From: Ruminococcaceae bacterium UBA1036
GTDB taxonomy: Bacteria; Bacillota; Clostridia; Oscillospirales; Acutalibacteraceae
Length of the DNA stretch: 64,000 nucleotides
Assembly: GCA_002316805.1 (NCBI GenBank)
Contig: DCEF01000010.1
Coordinates: forward strand, 218,999 to 282,998
Direction of reading: 5' to 3'
Below the pieces are notes generated by a model. That model was given only the letters and a program-made list of their open reading frames with translations, had not been told where the DNA came from and did no database searches. Below, in pieces: positions 60,153 to 64,000 of the stretch. Position numbers and translations under genes: made by a program. Each line of letters begins with the position of its first letter. Position 1 is the first letter of the stretch.

Positions 60153-61193
60153 TTGAAAGCATTATTTCTTGCTGGAGGGATGGGCACAAGGCTCAGGCCA
60201 CTGACAAATCATATTCCAAAGCCCATGGTACCTGTGATGGGAGTACCTCTTCTTGCACGGAGCGTAAGAGAGCTTAAGCGCTGCGGCATAAGCGAGATAG
60301 TGTTGAGCACATGCTATTGTTCGAACAGAATTGAAGAGTATTTCGGCGACGAAATAAACAATGGCCTGAAGATCCAATGCGTCTGTGAAGGCAAACCTCT
60401 TGGGACAGGAGGCGCAATTAAAAACTGCCAGAAATATTTTGACGGCACTTTCCTTATTTTTAATTCGGATATACTCAGCAACATCGATGTTAAGGCAATG
60501 GTGGATTTTCACAGGGAAAAGCACGCTGATGTCACCATTGCTGCAGCGCAGGTCAAAGACCCCTCAAGCTATGGAGTCATAGAGTATGACTCCGATGACA
60601 GGATAGTTTCATTTACAGAAAAGCCAAAGCCCGGAGAAGAAAAGTCGAATTATATCAACGCAGGCGTCTATGTTTTCGAGCCAAAAGTGCTCGACCTGAT
60701 TCCAACCGGCTTGCCTGTTTCAATTGAGCGCGATACATTCCCGCTTCTGCTTAAAAAGGGATACCGCATGGCCGTATTCCGTAAAAGCGAATACTGGATA
60801 GATATAGGCACACCTGAAAAATATATGCAGGCACACAAAGACATCTTCGACGGTTCCTGCTCTATTTCTGAGAATGATTTCAAAAACGACAAAATTTACG
60901 GGCTGGCAAACGCCGAGCTTGACCCCACCGTAAAAATCAAAGGGCCAGTGTGGTTCGGCAAAAACGTGCATATCGGCGCAAATGCCGTAATAGGGCCAAA
61001 CGTCGTAATAGGCAACGGCTTTGAAGCAGGGCGCGGATGTGAAATCACAAACAGCATAATTTGGAGCAATGTTTCAGTAGGAAGCGGTGTAGACATTGAA
61101 CACTCCGTGATTACTTCTGGGTGCCACATTGAAAACGGCACTCAATGTGCAAACACGATTTATTCTCAGGAAAGCAAATTACCGTTTGCATAA
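60153..61193 (+). CDS. Sugar-1-phosphate nucleotidyltransferase with left-handed beta-helix domain
   Basis: 346 residues. The best start is TTG 60153, 7 nt after AAAGGAGG; the frame is open upstream to ATG 60135. The remnant copy at 7463 also begins at this codon (MKALFLAGG). N-terminal GT-A nucleotidyltransferase domain with LFLAGGMGTRLRPLTNHIPKP and FNSDIL (metal-binding Asp), then FTEKPKPGE and YINAGVYVFE. The C-terminal quarter has hexapeptide repeats (VKIKGPVWFGKNVHIGAN, AVIGPNVVIGNG), a trimerising beta-helix. Typical of mannose-1-P guanylyltransferase or glucose-1-P nucleotidyltransferase relatives; likely supplies the sugar nucleotide for the next gene. Confidence 0.9.
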   Translation: MKALFLAGGMGTRLRPLTNHIPKPMVPVMGVPLLARSVRELKRCGISEIVLSTCYCSNRIEEYFGDEINNGLKIQCVCEGKPLGTGGAIKNCQKYFDGTFLIFNSDILSNIDVKAMVDFHREKHADVTIAAAQVKDPSSYGVIEYDSDDRIVSFTEKPKPGEEKSNYINAGVYVFEPKVLDLIPTGLPVSIERDTFPLLLKKGYRMAVFRKSEYWIDIGTPEKYMQAHKDIFDGSCSISENDFKNDKIYGLANAELDPTVKIKGPVWFGKNVHIGANAVIGPNVVIGNGFEAGRGCEITNSIIWSNVSVGSGVDIEHSVITSGCHIENGTQCANTIYSQESKLPFA

Positions 61194-61221
61194 ATACTAA
61201 GATTTAGAAAGGACTGGCATT

Positions 61222-62361
61222 TTGAGTACCAAAAAGAATCCAAAGATCATGTTTCTCAGCACTTATCCGCCGCGCGCATGCGGGATTGCCACATTTACGC
61301 AGGACCTCGTCGGCGCTCTTTCAAAAACCGGAAAAATAAAAACCGGTATTGTGGCTGTGAATGACAATGACTACGATTACCCTCCGGAAGTGCAGATGAC
61401 CCTAAAACAGTACAGCCCTGAAAGCTACCCTGAAACAGCAGAAAAAATTAATTCTTCATCAGCTGACCTTTTGATGATTGAGCATGAGTTTGGAATCTAT
61501 GGCGGTGAATGGGGCGAATATGTTCTGAAATTTACAGAAGCGCTTAAAAAGCCTTACTGCGTAACACTGCACACCGTTCTGCCAAAGCCACTTAAAAAGC
61601 AAGAGATGATAATCCGGCAACTCGCTGCCGGATGCAAAAAGCTTGTAACAATGTCTTCTTCTTCGGTCCATTTGCTTGAAAATATTTACGGAGTTCCCAA
61701 AGAAAAAATTTCCGTTATACCTCACGGTGTACCTGAGCTCCCAATGGAAGACCGGGAATCCTTAAAAAAGCAGGAAAACCTCGAAGGGCGTTTTGTTGTG
61801 AGCACATTTGGGCTGCTGAGCCCTGGAAAAGGCCTTGAATATGGCATTGAAGCTGTCGCCCGTGTAGCTAAGCAGCATCCCGAAATTATCTACCTTATCC
61901 TTGGCCAGACACATCCAGGCATAAAAAAGCGCAACGGTGAAAAGTACCGCGAAAGCCTTGAAAAGCTTGTTCAGAAGTATGGCATTTCAAAGCATGTGCT
62001 GTTTGTTAACAAATACCTTACAAAGCAGGAGATAATCCGTTACCTCTGCATATCTGACGTCTATATGACGCCGTACCTTGGCAAGGACCAGGCCGTAAGC
62101 GGAACACTTGCCTATGCCGCAGGATATGGCCGCGTGATAGTTTCCACCCCCTATCCGTACGCAGAAGAAATGCTTGCAGATGGGCGCGGGCTTCTTGCAG
62201 AATTTAAAAATGCAGATTCGCTTGCCAAATGTATTATGGAAGTCATGCGCGACCATAAGAAGCAGAATATGATGGAAAATAAAATGCTCTCATTTGGCAA
62301 AAACATGATGTGGAGCTGTGTAGCGGAAAAATATTTTTCTGTATTCAGCCAATCAATATAA
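61222..62361 (+). CDS. Glycosyltransferase family 4 protein
   Basis: 379 residues starting at TTG 61222 (AAAGGA upstream). N-terminal Rossmann half begins IMFLSTYPPRACGIATFTQD and contains IEHEFGIYGGEWGEY. The C-terminal half holds the nucleotide-sugar part: GLLSPGKGLEYGIEAVARV, then ISDVYMTPYLGKDQAVSGTL and the E-x7-E type region around YPYAEEMLADGRG. GT-B retaining fold. It probably transfers the sugar made by the upstream nucleotidyltransferase, but the acceptor is unknown. The gene is missing altogether from the decayed island copy. Confidence 0.88.
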   Translation: MSTKKNPKIMFLSTYPPRACGIATFTQDLVGALSKTGKIKTGIVAVNDNDYDYPPEVQMTLKQYSPESYPETAEKINSSSADLLMIEHEFGIYGGEWGEYVLKFTEALKKPYCVTLHTVLPKPLKKQEMIIRQLAAGCKKLVTMSSSSVHLLENIYGVPKEKISVIPHGVPELPMEDRESLKKQENLEGRFVVSTFGLLSPGKGLEYGIEAVARVAKQHPEIIYLILGQTHPGIKKRNGEKYRESLEKLVQKYGISKHVLFVNKYLTKQEIIRYLCISDVYMTPYLGKDQAVSGTLAYAAGYGRVIVSTPYPYAEEMLADGRGLLAEFKNADSLAKCIMEVMRDHKKQNMMENKMLSFGKNMMWSCVAEKYFSVFSQSI

Positions 62362-62379
62362 GTATGAAAGGGATTGCTA

Positions 62380-63405
62380 ATGACTGACCCAATTAATCTT
62401 CAGTATCTTTTCCGCATAACAGATGATACCGGTATGTTTCAACACTCGGTGTTTGGCACTCCTGACCCATCAGAGGGCTATACTACTGACGACAACGCCC
62501 GCGCACTTATACTGGCCATTATACTGCAGGAACGTTACCATGAGCAAAAATATGAAAACATGGCGGCGCACTATCTAAGTTTTCTCCTTTACGCTGAAAA
62601 GGGGCGCTGGTTCCGCAATTTTATGGATTACAGCCGCACATTTACAGAAAAGCGCGGCTCTGAAGACTGTTTCGGCCGCTGCCTGCTTGCCCTTGGATTT
62701 GTGGCTTCACGGCAGGATATCCAGGTTTCTATAAAAGGTTGCGCAGATCACCTTCTAAAACGCGTTGCTTCAAGCTGCTCAAGCCTTTCATATATCAAAG
62801 GCAAAGCCTACGCGCTTACCGGCCTTACGTTATGGAATAATTCATGTGCACAGCCATATGTTAAAATGCTTCGCGATTCTATTGCCGATACATATGTTCA
62901 GTGCCGCAGAGAGGATTGGCGCTGGTTTGAAGGAAAAATGACCTACTGCAGTGCCATCCTTCCCCTTGCTGTTTTAAGTGCATGTAAAACAGAAGGACCG
63001 CAAATAAAGATTGGCCTCGAAAGCCTTGATTTTCTGGCTGAAACTGTATTTCGCAATGGTATATTTACTCCAATTGGCTGTAAGGGCTGGTTCAGCCGTG
63101 GAGAAAAGATGGCATTATATGATGAACAGCCGGTAGAAGCGTGCAGCATGATGCTTACATGCTTTAAAGCATACCAAATAACAAAAAATAGCAAATATCT
63201 TGACGAAGCAAAAAACTGCTTTCTATGGTACCTTGGCAAAAACATAACGAAAACTCCTATGATTGATTCTCAAACGGGTGGGTGCTATGACGGGCTTAAA
63301 CCCAACGGGCTAAATCCGAATGAAGGCGCGGAAAGCCTTGTCTGCTGGCTTATTGCGGCGCTTATTGCAGAAAAAAATGGCTGGTTTCCCGAAAGCAAAA
63401 AATGA
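62380..63405 (+). CDS. Putative six-hairpin glycosidase-like partner protein
   Basis: 341 residues from ATG 62380 with GAAAGGG upstream (the frame is open 2 codons earlier as TTG). Conserved blocks: FRITDDTGMFQHSVFG, GYTTDDNARALILAI, RGSEDCFGRCLLALG, DWRWFEGKMTYCSAILPLAVL, PIGCKGWFSRG and DEQPVEACSMM. The alternating helices with recurrent acidic/aromatic motifs fit an (alpha/alpha)6 barrel; such domains also occur fused to the C-terminus of GT4 enzymes. No known catalytic assignment. Found in the same order after a GT4 gene in both operon copies, so it likely works with it. Confidence 0.7.
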   Translation: MTDPINLQYLFRITDDTGMFQHSVFGTPDPSEGYTTDDNARALILAIILQERYHEQKYENMAAHYLSFLLYAEKGRWFRNFMDYSRTFTEKRGSEDCFGRCLLALGFVASRQDIQVSIKGCADHLLKRVASSCSSLSYIKGKAYALTGLTLWNNSCAQPYVKMLRDSIADTYVQCRREDWRWFEGKMTYCSAILPLAVLSACKTEGPQIKIGLESLDFLAETVFRNGIFTPIGCKGWFSRGEKMALYDEQPVEACSMMLTCFKAYQITKNSKYLDEAKNCFLWYLGKNITKTPMIDSQTGGCYDGLKPNGLNPNEGAESLVCWLIAALIAEKNGWFPESKK

Positions 63406-63442
63406 ATCGTCCTTCAAACATTATTCTGCAACTTCAGATGTC

Positions 63443-63471
63443 TTGACAAGATGAATACCATATGATAAACT
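63443..63471 (+). promoter_or_regulatory. Promoter of the tRNA-Leu gene
   Basis: TTGACA (63443-63448) and TAAACT (63466-63471), 17-nt spacing, 14 nt before the tRNA. Confidence 0.7.
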
Positions 63472-63484
63472 AATAAAGTCATTT

Positions 63485-63575
63485 GCGAGAATGGCGAAAT
63501 TGGCAGACGCGCAAGATTCAGGTTCTTGTGGATGACTAAAAGTCCATGAGGGTTCAAGTCCCTCTTCTCGCACCA
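63485..63575 (+). tRNA. tRNA-Leu (anticodon CAG)
   Basis: Class II tRNA. The acceptor stem GCGAGAA pairs with TTCTCGC (63565-63571), followed by discriminator A and an encoded CCA. The D-arm is GCGAAATTGGCAGACGC. The anticodon stem CAAGA/TCTTG encloses a TTCAGGT loop with anticodon CAG. A long variable arm (TGGATGACTAAAAGTCCA) and the T-arm AGGGTTCAAGTCCCT follow. Confidence 0.96.
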
Positions 63576-63620
63576 GAAAGTCGCATGATTGCTGAATTTT
63601 TAGTAAATCATGTGGCTTTC
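63576..63620 (+). terminator. Terminator of tRNA-Leu
   Basis: GAAAGTCGCATGATT (63576-63590) pairs with AATCATGTGGCTTTC (63606-63620), with G-U pairs and one mismatch, then TTTATT. Confidence 0.75.
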
Positions 63621-64000
63621 TTTATTGCCCGCTTTAACTTGAATTTTCGCCCGTACGACACTTGTACCGTTTTTTAATTTTAGGCAACATAAATTGGTAT
63701 ATAAATTTTTTTATGGGTTGCAAAATTAAAAGGGGCTCCGGGAATTAATCCGAAGCTCAAATTTAATGGATACTTTACGTTTTTAATTTTATGTAAAATA
63801 CTTTACACTCTTTTGTCAAGTAATTTACATGTTAACCCTGATTTTATATAAAGTGGGCAGAAATAAGGCCACACCAGAAACTAATCCGATATGGCCTCTT
63901 GAAGAAGCAGAATAAGTGCGGCCCCCTGCTTCTTGCAAATGGATAATATCATTATTATTCTATATTGTCAATAGAAAATAAAAATAGGGGCACCCGGAAT
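63621..64000. other. Gene-free 3' end of window with hairpins and a possible outward promoter
   Basis: No gene is supported. Several CCGGAAT/AATCCG-type hairpins occur (about 63733-63760, 63870-63898 and the window edge), plus AAGAAGCAG/CTGCTTCTT near 63903-63937. TTTACA (63824-63829) and TATAAA (63847-63852), 17 nt apart, could drive transcription out of the window. Confidence 0.4.

Noticed and set aside
1..64000. CRISPR array, rRNA genes or a phage structural module
   Set aside because: No regularly spaced repeats with unique spacers, no rRNA-like sequence and no capsid, tail or terminase pattern were seen.

Overview
The window looks like chromosome of a low-to-mid GC Gram-positive anaerobe of the class Clostridia, probably Oscillospiraceae/Ruminococcaceae-like. 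This is inferred from gene content: an LL-diaminopimelate aminotransferase lysine branch, FabK instead of FabI, an NrtR-nadABC operon, a tRNA-Tyr T-box, an ANTAR regulator beside glnA, and McsA/McsB. No rRNA or species marker is present, so genus is not assigned. Most genes read on the minus strand.

Layout. 1-3913 (minus): nrtR-nadA-nadB-nadC, the NAD de novo operon, with nadC cut by the window edge. 4246-5138 (plus): a secreted protein with two starch/glycogen-binding (CBM21-like) modules. 5231-15328: an accessory island between an 11-bp direct repeat of the 3' end of guaA. It holds recombinase fragments, a decayed copy of the glycan operon found at 59-63 kb, an alanine-dehydrogenase-like gene, and a tandem array of Rhs/YD-repeat C-terminal tips with small membrane-protein genes that look like immunity genes. 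15316-30398 (minus): guaA, purA, then a nitrogen block glnA-ANTAR-dapF-dapL-carA-carB-purC-purF-purB that links ammonium assimilation to glutamine-dependent purine and carbamoyl-phosphate synthesis and to lysine/cell-wall synthesis. The NADP glutamate dehydrogenase gene diverges from glnA.

32-41 kb: a YfhO-type membrane protein, tyrS under a T-box, an S1-domain RNA-binding protein, mcsA and an mcsB whose kinase motifs are eroded, a 47-residue cysteine-rich peptide gene, a TSCPD protein and a PHP phosphoesterase. 41-46.6 kb: three ABC exporter pairs around a YtrA-type GntR repressor, with a near-perfect palindromic operator over the leading promoter. 46.7-58.1 kb: an HD-domain protein and an almost complete type II fatty-acid cluster, fabH-fabK-fabD-fabG-fabF-accB-fabZ-accC-accD-accA (no acpP), preceded by an acyl-CoA synthetase.

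59-63.4 kb (plus): a four-gene glycan operon (GH130 phosphorylase/hydrolase, sugar nucleotidyltransferase, GT4 glycosyltransferase, and a partner of probable six-hairpin fold), then a tRNA-Leu(CAG) with its own promoter and terminator. The most unusual parts are the guaA-anchored island with its Rhs tip/immunity array, the probable McsB pseudokinase, and the cysteine-rich micropeptide.
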